Part shown: positions 48,537 to 60,964 of the stretch, piece by piece | How the letters are laid out: the number at the start of each line of letters is the position of its first letter | Numbering within the stretch: the first letter of the stretch is position 1 | Notes under the pieces: generated by a model | Seen by the model: only the letters and a program-made list of their open reading frames with translations | Database searches by the model: none | What the model was told of the DNA's origin: nothing | NCBI GenBank assembly: GCA_914767715.1 | Contig: OU612071.1 | Span: 23,991,681-24,055,680, forward strand | From: Membranipora membranacea | Lineage: Eukaryota > Bryozoa > Gymnolaemata > Cheilostomatida > Membraniporidae | Direction of reading: 5' to 3' | DNA: 64,000 nt | Program-made: the position numbers and the translations under genes

Positions 48537-49121
48537 TACAGAGTAGTGTGAGAGTAGCTTACCACTTTATCTGATGAATACTTGTTCTTCCTACACTAAC
48601 TGCCTTCAAGTTGTTTGACGCGGTAGTCAAATGTCAATAGATGCCAACATCCTGCTAATCCAATGCCTCAGGTACGTTCTAAAATGTAAGGTACAGTTAT
48701 CAAAATCAAGCAGATATAATGTTCATAAAAAGTTCCATAGAGGAGTAAAGTATTCATAGGAGGAAATTTTCTTCATTTTGCGCAGGCTTGAAAAAGCTAA
48801 CTTCAAGAGTAGCAAACATACGCCCACCCTTTTTTTCTTTTTATGGACTTCAACCTTCACTAGCCAAAATTTAATGCTAGCTTACATTAAGTCATCTCAA
48901 GACTAGCTAAACTAAACTTTAGCTAATACTTACTCCCTAGGCTATACGTTTAGTTGACTATAAATTAGAAACAAGTTTTATGCTGTTTAATTTTTTTTAG
49001 GGCCTGTAACCTAGAATTACCCACACACCAACATATGTTGGGAAGTTAAATGCCCCATGATAACCACAATCGAACAATTGACAATACTTTAAGAGACAGA
49101 TTTCATTATCATTTCATTCAC

Positions 49122-49230
49122 CCCCCCCCCCCCTTCCTTCACCTGCAATCTACCTTATCAATCTAATTAGTTAACCACTAAATAGGTTGATAAGGTAGAT
49201 AGCATGTGAAGGGAGGGAGGGAGGGGGGGT
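49122..49230. repeat. Foldback element with C-run and G-run ends
   Basis: ATCTACCTTATCAA (49148-49161) pairs with its inverse at 49187-49200. Outside it CCTTCCTTCAC pairs with GTGAAGGGAGG, flanked by C11 and G7 runs; inside, CTAATTAGT and ACTAAATAG nearly pair. The whole would fold into one hairpin of about 105 bases. Confidence 0.7.
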
Positions 49231-51610
49231 CTTTCAATGAGTATGAGATATGGTTACCAATTAGGCTACCGATGGTATCCTTGATTTGGACAATCAAATA
49301 CAAATGATCACTGCGTCAGGGTAGCGAAGAGTATATCATGACCCATCATGAATCATAATAATGTAACTATTTGACACTCAGACACTCACTCGGTACATCA
49401 AAATTTCTCAGGACAGAATTCAAACCACCAAAGGTTCTGATGCGTAACTCTGCCATTATCATGCCATACTGAATCAGTCTTTCTCCTGTATTCTCTGCAA
49501 CAAATATTTAGTTAATGATGTGATAAAGTATGAACATAATACATTCCAATGTCCTAAGTACATTATTTGCATTCAAATTATTTGCAGTCTTATAACAAGG
49601 CTTTGCTGCTACAAGGTTCATCCCTGGACCCTTCAATTTTCTCTGCATTGAGAGCCTGATTCTAGCATGTTGCCAAATAACAAATAACACAACACTTAAA
49701 GACCTGGTTAAATCTACAATCCCTATGATGGAAACAGATTTGCCAGCCGTTGGTGAAGAAGTTTGTGAAGTTTTATATCTGGTGTCTTGGAATGGAAACA
49801 CTCGATCTATAGGTTTGATCAGCACATAACGGCAGCAATAATTTGTAACTAAAATGATCATTCAAGATAAAGAGCTGTGGCAAGGAGGGTGGAATATAGG
49901 GAAGAGGTGACTTGATGTTGCGAGATGGAATGAGTTGTTCCCTCCATGAAAAAAAGAGCACAACTCCGATAGTCACTGAACTCCTAATTACACTAACTGG
50001 CCGGCTTCAATGAAAAATTCTTGCTGAGGCAGTTTTACCAAATTTATGCCATGATACTTCAACGATTACACCGACGCAATTATCGTCAGTTAGCCTACAC
50101 ATATCACCTGACATTTATATCATCATATTACTAACCATGCTCGATGCAAGTGTAACAGTGGAGATATCGATGCGTATAACCCCAGCCATCTCAAGCCTTT
50201 CTGGGTCAGTTCCCTGCTGCAACTTAATCAAATTTTACAACCGAAATTGAAAATTTGATTGTCTGCTTACCTGTTTGAATTGAGTAAGCTGAACGACTAT
50301 TGATACTACGAGTTGTATCACATCTGCTATAAACCACCCAAACACTCTCTTCTTCATTGTACTGTTCTCAGTACTATTCTACGGTCTGTGTTGCTTTACA
50401 ATGTAGACTAAAATACGAAAAAAATCTGCAATCAAAAGGAGTCATTTCTTGTATCTAGGCCTATCTACTCTTTTCCCAAATTAACAAGACGAATAATGAA
50501 ACCAGCGTTATACTCTAGAGAGCTAGTACCTCTACAACACTTAAATACACCATTCTATTGATGAAGATTTACATTTGGGAAACTTTTGCAATCGTGTGCA
50601 AGCTGGCAATGGTCTAGTTTCTCTCAGTAACCAATTTCTCTACTCTCCAACTAGAGACCACTATAACCAATGGTTGTCAGTGGTTGACCCTGAATTAAGG
50701 CGAAGTACATGCTTGCAACTCAAAGAGCCCACACATGTAATATTATATGCAATCCGCCCCCCCCCCCCCCTCCCCGATCACTGCTTATTATAATGAAATG
50801 ACCACTGTGACGCAGTTGAGACTCTGTACAGCCAACAAATCATTTGAATTCAATACCATTGGCAAAAGGCAAGGTCTGCACTGGTTTCCTTCCTCTGGTG
50901 ATCGGGGTTGGTATATTCTTTATTACATTATAGACCAAGGAATATTTCAATTAGCATGAGCTGTGCTTTGTAAACCAAAAGATCATTACAACTTAAATGC
51001 TCAATATCCTCGCTCCTTAGATAAATTTGTTCGCAAATAGTTCACACAAGAGTGAGCATAGTTCAATTGATTAGTGGCCAATTCTCGAACGAAGCTGAAA
51101 GCAGGTCTCGCCTACTAAGCTAGATGATGATGTACCACTTGGTCTTACATGCGCATGCTTGATCAGTAGATAAAGTGTATACTAATATGTATATAGTTTT
51201 GCTGTTTGTATTTAAGGGTGACCCCACCAGTCTCAGACAGTTGGGAATGGTTGACATAAAGCAATAATGATCCGTCAGTTGCGCCGAGGCAAAGCCTATG
51301 CACACACTTTATACAAATACAAGACCCAGCCTACATAGGCTGTAGTTGTAGTAAAGAGAGGGGGCATTTCCTTACAATTTGTAAAGTATGTAGGCCTACA
51401 TGTAGCCATAGTAGATTAGCAATAACAGTTCTAGACAATTAGTTGCACGAGAGTTGCCCACCTAAACATGCCACCACCAACAAACAACAAAGCGAGGAGT
51501 AAGGAGTTAACTCCTTGGACTTGTATGAGCCTTCCCCCCCCCCTCTTACAACTCTTAGGAGTCCTCCTCCTTGCTTGATATTACACTGCACATGTACATT
51601 GGACTGGTAC
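49231..51610 (+). other. No gene recognised
   Basis: Short open frames at 49508-49861 (minus), 50575-50793 and 50747-50959 (plus) overlap each other or lack any domain. C runs near 50757-50770 and 51535-51542. Confidence 0.4.
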
Positions 51611-51730
51611 CATTGGCAAACTACAGAAAGCTACTGGTAGTGATAGTAACTAACAGTTACTAGCTAGACTTCTTAGTCGACTCATTTTTCACTCACAACT
51701 GAGTAGTAGAATAGTAGTGTAGTGTACCAA
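51611..51730. repeat. Second copy of the 48397 repeat
   Basis: Aligns with 48397-48515 over about 115 bases with substitutions, including CAACTGAGTAGTAGA, but without the mirrored right arm. Confidence 0.7.
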
Positions 51731-51949
51731 ATAAATACTAAATAAATAACATATATTTACCTGAGAGCTACAACAAATTGATTCAATCAAGTCCATTCAC
51801 AGCTGTTCTAATTTCATTCTTCTTGTGAAGCTGAGTTGGCTCATCATCTCTTCATCGTGGTCTTATGTGTCTGTGAAGTAACTGATTGGTGCCACTGAGT
51901 CTGACTGCTGTTCAGAAAGTTAACTACTAGCAATATTGATAACTAACTC

Positions 51950-52432
51950 AGTGTTCCCCAACACAGATATTGTAATCAGTATGAAGCACTGAATTAGATT
52001 CTTCTCTTAGAATGGAAAAAGTATCATAGCGTTATACCGGTAGGACACTAAACACAGGGACCCATCTGACTGTTATCTGATTGGCTGTCCCTAGTAGCAT
52101 GAATAATTAGCCTGAGAAATTGTCTTGTTTACAAAATTGCAAACAGTAATTATACCCCATACAGTGTCGATGATTAGGGCATTTCTAGATTGCTACTAGG
52201 GACTGGCTATTTTTGCAAGCCCTTTGTTTTGCAAAAGAAAGCTAATGATGCTATTCCAGATATGGAATTCAATGGTATGAAGTTATTGAACAGGCCAATA
52301 AGAAAAAAGTAAGATGTAATGGGCCAATCATATCAAAGCCTGTGAAAATTCGAAGAGAGAGGGCAACTCTTCATTTTTGAAGGTTTTAGCGTGAGAGGGC
52401 AATTCCGAACCAGTTACCTTATTACCCTGGAG
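51950..52432 (+). mobile_element. Short interspersed element, interrupted by a nested insertion
   Basis: The outer parts 51950-51986 and 52283-52432 together match the inverse of 63399-63589 almost base for base (GTTCCCCAACACAGA to ATTACCCTGGAGT). The inner 288 bases are a separate insertion. The element is about 190 bases long when uninterrupted and has no coding capacity. Confidence 0.75.
51987..52274 (+). mobile_element. 288-bp MITE-like insertion with 8-bp target duplication
   Basis: GTATGAAG occurs on both sides (51979-51986 and 52275-52282) and once in the uninterrupted copy at 63.5 kb. The ends are CACTGAATT and its near inverse AATTCAATG. An 8-bp duplication and CA-starting ends are typical of hAT-type elements; this one is far too small to code. 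Confidence 0.75.
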
Positions 52433-53546
52433 TAGGACTGACTGACCCAGATCATTTTTCCTCGACCACTTCACTCTTTCTTTTACATGAAAGTTTACCA
52501 TTTCAGTTTTGTGTGAATAGAACTACCACCAGTTCCTTTCATTTAATACACGACATCGGACACTTTTCTGTGCCCTGTTTTAAATAAGAGTTATCTCCTC
52601 CTGTCGAACACAAATTTATCATGGCTTATCATGTAGCCTGTGCTAAATTTGCAGAAATAACATCCATTGGGGTAGGGTAAGGGTCCAGCCCTGCAAGTAA
52701 GTTATACCTCATCATAAGAACTTTTACATATCTGCAGGATAAAAAAATCTGAGCATGCATGATAAAGTTATTGAATGCAACAGTGTATTGTGCACCCTGA
52801 TCACTGTCAATTAGCTCTACTACTGCATACATCAAAGGATGATTTATAGCATTCATTATGCAACCACAAATCACTATGTAGAAACTGTTTGTAAACAGTA
52901 AACAAAAGAGGGATTTCCCCAACCACAAGATCAGCTGATTCATTCATAAGTATGAGACGCTCAGTTTTATCCGAAAACAGTCATTATACGAAAGCATTTA
53001 TAGTCATAGCATACAAAGTCAAATAAGTTCAAAAGATAAGAAGATAAATAATGCCAGCAGCAGCCTAGTTGTGCAGCTTTGGGTTGCACTAATCACCCAT
53101 CAATTATCTAACATCAAGAAGCAACCATGTAAAAAAGACACTGGACAAAATAAGGGTAAGATCGGTTTTTATTTTCCTCATGATTATTCCAAGCTTTATA
53201 AGTAAAGAACCAAAACATAGCAGATTTTGATATTAAATCACGCATATACACGCCTGAAAGTTGAGAAGTGGTAATTGCAAATATTGCTGCACTAGCCTTT
53301 TCATGCAGGCGTGGGTTTTTGTTTTTTTGGTCCAAAACTCGTGGCCACGTGACAAGGCTACTGCTGCAGCATTTATCTTCTTTCTTTATTATTATTAGTC
53401 TGATCTGAGCTATCAGTTACAATGCATGAAATTTGAAGATTACCGAGCAAGCTTTGATAAATTTATAAAGATTTATATAGAATATCAAAATCATTTAAAT
53501 AAAACATTGACAACTTTTTTACTTTAATATTATCTTTTACAGGATT
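52433..53546 (+). other. No gene recognised
   Basis: Probably includes the left flank of the THAP/DDE transposon relic; its exact left end was not found. Confidence 0.35.
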
Positions 53547-55952
53547 GTGTGGATGTCTACCATTTACACAATTTTTAGATTTCTGTCTGATAACCTAAAG
53601 TGGAAGAATTGGGTCACCTTGATCAATCGACAAAAAAGCGTAACTGATAAAACATTGTGGGTCCCGGACAGTAATTCGAGAGTATGCTGTGTTCATTTTG
53701 TAGATGGTCTACCCACTGATAAAAATCCCAATCATACGCAGAAGCTTGGATACGATGCAACACTGAAGATTAGCACTTTACTGAGGAGCCCAAGGAATAA
53801 AAAAAAACGTATCAGTAGAAACAGGAACAACCAGCAGCTCGGAGCCACTAATGATATCAGACAGATCTGGTCAACCAGGGCCATCTAATATTTCCTTTCA
53901 CAAAACAAATACAGCCATTTTGGAAACATTATTTGATGATGAGTGCTTTAGTGAAATCGAGACTAATCCTCTGGTCAATATTCAGGAAGGGCTGTATGCC
54001 GCTGCCACTGATGAGCTACATAGACCACCTGTCCCAACCTCTGCAGCTGATAATAACAATCATGAACTATTGGAGGCTAATGGAAAACTCATGGCCAAAT
54101 CTATGGTTTTGAGAGCCAAAACTGCCCAGCTCAAACTTCATCAAACTCAAAAAGCTCTTGAAAACAGACCAAGATGCGTCATTTTACACTGGTGTCCCAA
54201 AGGTGAAGATTTTTGTACTATTAGCTGTACTTTACAGTCAGCTCCATGTAGTGAAGAAAACAATACCTGTCACCCATATCGCACAGCTTGAGTACAAAAG
54301 ATTTCAGAACCTCCGTAAGAATACACATGTCAAGCTGTGCAATGAAGATCGGCTGCTGCTAGTGTTAATGAGGCTTAGACTTGGACTTTTACGCAAGGAT
54401 CTAGCTGACATGTAAATATAAATTTTAATTTGTAAGAGCTATATGTTGTAAACAATACACGATATTGTTACCCATTTCTTACAATGTACATGCACTGTTC
54501 ATAATGTTACAAAAGCTGAAAGGTCTTGGTGCAAGCTAAAGTGCAAAAATATTAGCTACAAAAAATAAGACGTACCTTTTATTTATCAGGCTTTGTCGGT
54601 CATTATTAGAAGGGAACACCCATGGGATCACAAAAATATTCTAGATTGATTAATTATTTAAATCTCTTTATAAAACTATCATTTTAGCTAAATGTTTAAA
54701 ATGAAATTTATTTACAGATTTGGCATCAGTGTGACCAGTGTTAAGGAAATTCTCAACTGTACCCTACCGCTCCTCACCTGTACCCTACCGCTCCTCACCT
54801 GTACCCTACCGCTCCTCACCTGTACCCTACCGCTCCTCACCTGTACCCTACCGCTCCTCACCTGTACCCTACCGCTCCTCACCTGTACCCTACCGCTCCT
54901 CACCTGTACCCTACCGCTCCTCACCTGTACCCTACCGCTCCTCACCTGTACCCTACCGCTCCTCACCTGTACCCTACCGCTCCTCACCTGTACCCTACCG
55001 CTCCTCACCTGTACCCTACCGCTCCTCACCTGTACCCTACCGCTCCTCACCTGTACCCTACCGCTCCTCACCTGTACCCTACCGCTCCTCACCTGTACCC
55101 TACCGCTCCTCACCTGTACCCTACCGCTCCTCACCTGTACCCTACCGCTCCTCACCTGTACCCTACCGCTCCTCACCTGTACCCTACCGCTCCTCACCTG
55201 TACCCTACCGCTCCTCACCTGTACCCTACCGCTCCTCACCTGTACCCTACCGCTCCTCACCTGTACCCTACCGCTCCTCACCTGTACCCTACCGCTCCTC
55301 ACCTGTACCCTTCCGCTCCTCACCAAAGTGCTGAACCCTACCGCTCCTCACCAAAGTGCTGAACCCTACCGCTCCTCACCTGTACCCTACCGCTCCTCAC
55401 CTGTACCCTACCGCTCCTCACCTGTACCCTACCGCTCCTCACCTGTACCCTACCGCTCCTCACCTGTACCCTACCGCTCCTCACCTGTACCCTACCGCTC
55501 CTCACCTGTACCCTACCGCTCCTCAACTGTACCCTACCGCTCCTCACCTGTACCCTACCGCTCCTCACCTGTACCCTACCGCTCCTCACCTGTACCCTTC
55601 CGCTCCTCACCAAAGTGCTGAACCCTACCGCTCCTCACCAAAGTGCTGAACCCTACCGCTCCTCACCAAAGTGCTGAAGCCTCTCATTGTCTTTTACACT
55701 ATGGAAGAAATCGCTAAAACTATCCCCAAAGAATACTCGAACTATAAAAGACTACGTCGTATTATTGACTGCACCGAGTTCACCATTCAAAAACCTAAGG
55801 ACCTTAAAAACCAAGCAGCAACATGGTCCGAATACAAACATAACAAAACTGTAAAGTGCCTGGTCGCTATTACACCTCAAGGTAGCACACTGCGTTTCAT
55901 ACCCAAGAATTGTCTGACAATCCTGTACAATTCTAGAATTTTCAGAAACTGA
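53547..55952 (+). pseudogene. Broken THAP-domain DDE transposase gene
   Basis: Three out-of-phase frames join into one transposon protein. The first (53547-53888) has THAP-like WKNWVTLINRQ then VCCVHFVDGLPTDKNP and LGYD, missing the first Cys pair in frame. The frame then shifts to 53851-54150 and again near 54150, where FYTGVPK starts the segment leading to the helix-turn-helix RLLLVLMRLRLGLLRKDLAD. A likely intron 54414-54717 joins this to [13 protein letters not shown] minisatellite then intrudes. The DDE part resumes at 55671 with RRIIDCTEFTIQKP (first catalytic Asp), ATWSEYKHNKTVKCLVAITPQG, and stops at 55952, so the second Asp and the Glu are missing. Relic of a Harbinger/ISL2EU-like DDE_Tnp_4 element with linked THAP. 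Confidence 0.75.
54757..55666 (+). repeat. 21/28-bp minisatellite with two-level structure
   Basis: The unit CTGTACCCTACCGCTCCTCAC is repeated 27 times (54757-55323). Two 28-base units starting CAAAGTGCTGAA follow (55324-55379), then 11 more 21-mers (55380-55610) and two more 28-mers (55611-55666). Both 21-mer blocks end with the same variant unit (CCCTTCC). The array is GC-rich in an AT-rich region. Its stop-free frames on both strands come from the 21-base period and are not genes. Confidence 0.95.
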
Positions 55953-56345
55953 CCTATATATCATTACCCAACCAGCAACCATGATTGTGTAATTAACCCT
56001 GCCTGATAAATAAATTACTTTAATTATTGCTATTGTATAGTCATAGTATAAGCCTATATAGTTCTAGTCAGTATCATACATTGACATTGACATTGTTTTC
56101 AATGAGTTTGTATTTAGATGACCAAGCAAGATATGCTGTTATGAATAGATATTGCTGTGCAAGGTAGCATCAATATCTATATTGCGGGAGGCCCAGGTTC
56201 AAATCCCCGCCGGGGCAAATCTTTTCCTTTCGTTTCATTATGATAAAAATTGAAAGCATTCCATTCGAAATGTTGGCTCATAATATTTGTAAGCACAGAG
56301 AACTCTTAGTAATGAGTATGATGACCCGACAAACCAAGGACTGCT
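55953..56345 (+). repeat. Sequence shared with 41366-41690, 3' of the DDE relic
   Basis: Matches the solo copy at 41.4 kb, with an extra ~110 bases here (about 56140-56250) containing a tRNA-like sequence. Confidence 0.65.
56140..56225 (+). mobile_element. tRNA-like insertion (SINE-like)
   Basis: Contains GGCCCAGGTTCAAATCCCCG with a B box and a well-paired T arm and GGGGC end, but a poor A box. It is absent from the paralogous sequence at 41.57 kb, so it is an insertion rather than a native tRNA gene. Confidence 0.5.
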
Positions 56346-59317
56346 CCTTGGTTGAACTTACAAAGATATTTAAGTCAGTCAAAGTCTATATCACAAATCA
56401 AAATTTATTAAAATGATAGACAGGTCTGTGTCGCGACCTTGAAGAGGTCACAACGGATCGACCCGGGCTGTTCAAACCCCACCCTACCCACCCCCTACAG
56501 CCTACCCAGGCTATTAGAGACGGCTTGTTATTCAGTTTGCACTTTCATCCATGCAGCTTATCATTATAGTTATAGTTTGCTATATCAACTGGCTTTATTG
56601 ATTATCCTGAGAATTTAAATCTTCTTACACAGCTTTGATTGTTCAAGTCCATAAAAATCATGCATTTGTGTTCTTGTTTGTCTATCTGGTTTCAAAAGGT
56701 ACTATATACCAGCTGATGCTTATGTGATTCCTTCTATTATGGGCCAAATCTGACCACCCTAAATTGATTATCAAAAAATCTTGTAAACAGAAATAGCATT
56801 CCTGCACTATTTTGTCATGACTGTCAATTAAACTCTTCTGAGGCAAAGGAAGAAAAGGAAGACTAACAATCTGTGCAAATTGTTATGTGGTTTTTATCGA
56901 TCTTGATCGTTCTGCACTCTGTCTTATTCCCTAAATATGCAATTTTGGTGCTAAGAGGTAAAAACTTTCAAGTATGATTTGCGTTTCATCATAGTAGACA
57001 CAGATCACTTCAGATCACAGCCATACAACGATATAAGACAGTTGTGTAAACAAAGACCTCCTGCCCACAATGGCAGAAAGTGTGCACAATCCTGCAATTT
57101 GCTTTAGTTTTTTATGGACCATCGTTTTATCAATCATGCTATGACTATGGATGTAAGTTGGGTAGGATTCCCACTGAAGGCAGGTAATTCGTTACGTTTA
57201 ATTTGCAATTTGGTGTTATCAACATATATTGACTAAATATAAAAATTGTCAAAAGACAGTAAGTTTATGGTTACTTATTTACGTGATTATAGCTTATGAA
57301 AAGCTAAATACTTCTGTTTTGCAGGAGCTATAGCTATCAAGGAATTCAATTCCCATTCATTTTTGATGTCAATTATTTTTACTGTTAGCTGAGACCACTA
57401 ACATGCATATACAGTGTAGTACATATCAGTCAGGGCGCAGTGTATTCATGCAGTTTCTCTTTATGATAAAACATTTCAATCAGCAGTTAATGTTCATGAA
57501 TTTCACTATGATATGATTTCAATAATGTGACCGGAGAACGGATTAGGCCTAAGCCAAGCGCAGCAGTGATTTAGAACACAAAACTTGCTACTAAGGTGGG
57601 TTTATATCAAGGAGTTTGAAAAAAGGAGTGGAAACGGCCTCTCATTTCAAATTGTTGCTTGCCTCCACTGGTAATTGTCCTCTCTTTATCAGCAAATGTT
57701 TTTCATGACCACAGCCAATCAGAGCAGAGACTGCAGAGAGTGACTTCCTGCCAAAAAGAAGTACAACTTGAGTTGCTGTAATAATTTTGATGAACTGTCC
57801 AATTAGCAAGAGCATAGTTGTGAAATCCCATTTATCAAGATGGGTTCTACCGCAAATTTCCTAAAGTGTTTGAACCTCTTGAAAAGAAACTAAACTAAGT
57901 AGCAGAGAGATATAGATAGCACTCAGGTATAGTCCATGCGTCAAACTATAGTCTAGTTTTACCTGGGACTCCAAAGCCCTCTGCTACCCATCTGTGAAGG
58001 GAACGTTTCACTGCAGACATGGCCATAAATTTGCCTCATAATTTGGTAATCAATGGCGGTTTTCATCAGTCAAACGTTGTATGTTATGCCTCCCTTTGTC
58101 ACTTAGGTGTTAGAAAGGGCTTATTTAAGTACTTAACTACTCTTATCTGGTCTAAGTTCCTCACATGGTTTTTAAATGGTGAATGAATGATTTATTTTCA
58201 GTCTCTCTATCCCCAATCAAAAATTTGCATTGGAATTATAATTCAATACCCTGTAAAAGTGGTTACTATATTATAAGCTATGTCTCATCTACACTTGTGG
58301 TGATTTACATCATGGTATATTGTCTCTGGGTGTCTGAATATACCATTGAGTAAACATGTCAAATATTTTAATAATTTTCAACTGGAGACAGACATATAAA
58401 AAGACTGAGGACTTAAATGAATTTTAATGGAGGGACCATACTAATACAACTCTTGGAAACAGCCTTGTTAAGTCACAGGCTACATTTTGTTTCCACTCCC
58501 TCTCTGTAACTCCCTGGTTTATATAGTGTCATAATATGCCAAAATGGTTTGTTACATATTGAAAACTATGTATGTGGTTTTGATTTTCATATTTTCGGAA
58601 TTGTGCTCACTCACAAGGGGAAATTGTCGGAATTAATCTAAAAGATAAACACCCACCAGAACGATGGGACATTATTACCCTAATATCTTCAATAGAACTT
58701 GTTTTCAATAAACATTTCCCATCAATGGATATTAGGTTTTTTTACAAATCATTGGATAACCAGCGTAGACTGCTTTGAGGGTAACATCACTATCAGAGAT
58801 GGTTTGATGACCTCACTTTCATACTAGAATTCAATATCGTACTGATCAATAGTGAGCACAATGCGTTCATTGCTATCTTCATAGTTATCAGAAAGTTATA
58901 AACCATCTCATATTAGGGCAGTCTACTTATATTTTTTTGAAATGTTATCACACTTAATTAGAATAATCAATGTGTGATATTTGGCAGAAGTTAATCTGCA
59001 TATCGTACCAATTATAATGAACCACCACTTCAGATAATAGGCCTGAAATACTCTAATGTACAAGGTAAATAGGTCTTTCAGATTTTCAGGAAACTAATAA
59101 TATTGTGATATGAAACAAGCAATGTTGCACATTGGTTTTATGGTGAATAGATATATCTGTAACAATTAGCGTCAATTTGTGACCATGTGCTATTGTGATG
59201 TCTTGATCAAATAAACGGCCTATTACTAATAGCTTGGAACACTGCCTTCCATGATCTACAATCTATTACTGGGCAGTGTTTGGTGAATTTCTCATCTGTT
59301 TATCTGTTTCCTTATAG
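56346..59317 (+). other. No gene recognised
   Basis: About 3 kb of AT-rich sequence without open frames of note. A GC-richer patch at 56425-56525 has a weak tRNA-like stretch (GTTCAAACCCC) that I cannot support. Confidence 0.4.
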
Positions 59318-59503
59318 CGTAATTTACCCGAAGAAATCCGAAGCATTATTTCATTCTATAGAGTATATTGGCAAGTTTTCCGCATACCTAACATGTTCTC
59401 TATTGTTTATTGACACTCTAGGGATTGTCAAGTGTTGGAATGTTGACAATAGTTTCCCTGTTGTAGCCAATCCACGTGAAACTTTGAAAAAAATGTGTGT
59501 TCC
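59318..59503 (+). CDS. Candidate internal exon of an unknown protein
   Basis: A strong acceptor (CTGTTTCCTTATAG) and a strong donor (GTAAGT) bound 186 stop-free bases reading VIYPKKSEALFHSIEYIGKF and on to RETLKKMCV. No domain is recognised. A second stop-free stretch, 59567-59791 (KHPSNIEERIDVLQHSND and on), lies close by on the same strand in protein-like composition. These may be pieces of one decayed gene. Confidence 0.3.
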
Positions 59504-59791
59504 GTAAGTACTCACTAGAACATGTTGAAGTTAGTGATAAATCTAATGGTCTTGAGAGGTGCCCAACCTGATTAAGAGCATGAGTACCTGAAGCACCCGT
59601 CGAACATTGAAGAGAGAATTGATGTCCTACAGCATTCTAATGATGAAAAAATGGGGACAACCATAAAAATCCTTACTATTTTGAGGGCCACTCAAAAACA
59701 AAAATGTGAAATCAAGTATGGATGCGTTGAGAAAATTGTGCAGCAATCAAACATTTCATATCTTTCTAGTCGCAAACCTCAATATCTTGTA

Positions 59792-60436
59792 TGAATGAGA
59801 TGTGAATTTAGTTGTGATTCTTGCATTCCAATTTTTCGCTGCAGACAAAACTTATCAGAATTAAATGGGAAAACCCAATTATGATGTAAAGACTCTGTTT
59901 CAGGGAGCAAAAACGGACAGTGGATGGTAAATTAGGGCGATTGCAGCCAAAATAATAATAGACATTTAATTGAGATTGTTTCGACCGAAAAGTAAACTTG
60001 ACATCCACAGCAAAGAAGACAGAAAACAGGGGCAACTTCAATTTGGCTAGACATATTTGCAGTTTTGTTTGATGCTTGGTTGACATCCAAAGGAGTTCAA
60101 ATGACCATAAGAAAATAAAAAATTTTGATAAAAATGAAAAGTTCAAATCTCATTCGGTTTAAAACTTAAATGCATTATGTGATATATTGGTCCCTTCAGC
60201 CAGATCTCAATGCATTATAATGTCACCTAATTCAAACATTTCCCAATTAGGACAAATGTTTGTGATCCACCAAGTTTACATTAAGTGAACTGCAATGTGT
60301 TTAGTAAGTCTTATCGATGCAATCTATATCTATAGCTGGGCTGTAAAAAACATATTAAATATGTTTGATTTCTGAAAGCTGAGATGGTGAGGACATTGAA
60401 AAAAGAGTTGAGATAATTAAGATACCAGTCGAATTA
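59792..60436 (+). other. No gene recognised
   Basis: Downstream flank of the minus-strand lectin gene; probably includes its 3' untranslated region. Confidence 0.4.
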
Positions 60437-60964
60437 CTACTCATGAACCTCGATCTCAAACAAATTAAGCTTGTCGTTCACATCAACAGCAGTGATTCTC
60501 ACATATCTACCAATCATGGCCACATAACAGAGCTGAAGTCTGACAGGTGGCTGATATCCTGGAGAATATGAGCATGCTGAGTCGGTCAGACGCTCTCCAA
60601 ATCCTTCATCACTAGTCATCATAGTTAGGAATATCAACACATTCTGCAGTCTTAGTTCAACTCCTAAGATATAAATAAAATTAATATGAATATCTTAATA
60701 AGATGTTATAAAACTCTTGTTAATCAATATTATAAATGTGTGAAGTCACAATGTAATACTATATACCTTGATTAAGATAAGATATTCGATTCAAGATCTC
60801 TACTCCTCTCACCGAAGCTGGGCGCTCCAGATTGATCTGCAGCCATGGAGAAGTCTCTTCTAGGGTATGTGCAAAAGACCTGAGTCCATAATTCCCATCT
60901 ATTGCCTTTGTACCATAGGTTTTGGTACTATTTATACTGGACAACTCTGTGGTAACATTTGAAT
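60437..60964 (-). CDS. FTP/F5-8-type lectin domain, last two exons
   Basis: Exon A (60964-60767; acceptor TTGATTTCCAG, donor GTATAT) and exon B (60663-60437; acceptor TTATATCTTAG) join in phase. They give about 141 residues of an eel-fucolectin/tachylectin-4/pentraxin-1 (FTP) domain. Key features: KAIDGNYG, AHTLEETSPWLQINL, a VRGVEILNR strand, GFGERLTDSACSYSPGYQPP, a RYVRITAV strand and the closing LNLFEIEVHE before TAG. Such domains bind sugars with calcium, usually in secreted innate-immune or adhesion proteins. The canonical fucose-contacting R-x-D after NR is not evident (NRIS). Upstream exons with a signal peptide must lie at higher coordinates, and I could not identify them. It serves as the undamaged reference for the pseudogenes in X2 and X3. 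Confidence 0.75.

Noticed and set aside
54692-55649. Long open frames of TCTLPLL, VPYRSSP and VRSGRVQ repeats on both strands
   Set aside because: They are by-products of a 21-bp minisatellite lacking stops; the flanking true frame is the DDE transposase relic.
56420-56500. tRNA-like stretch with GTTCAAACCCC
   Set aside because: No A box at proper spacing and no acceptor stem.
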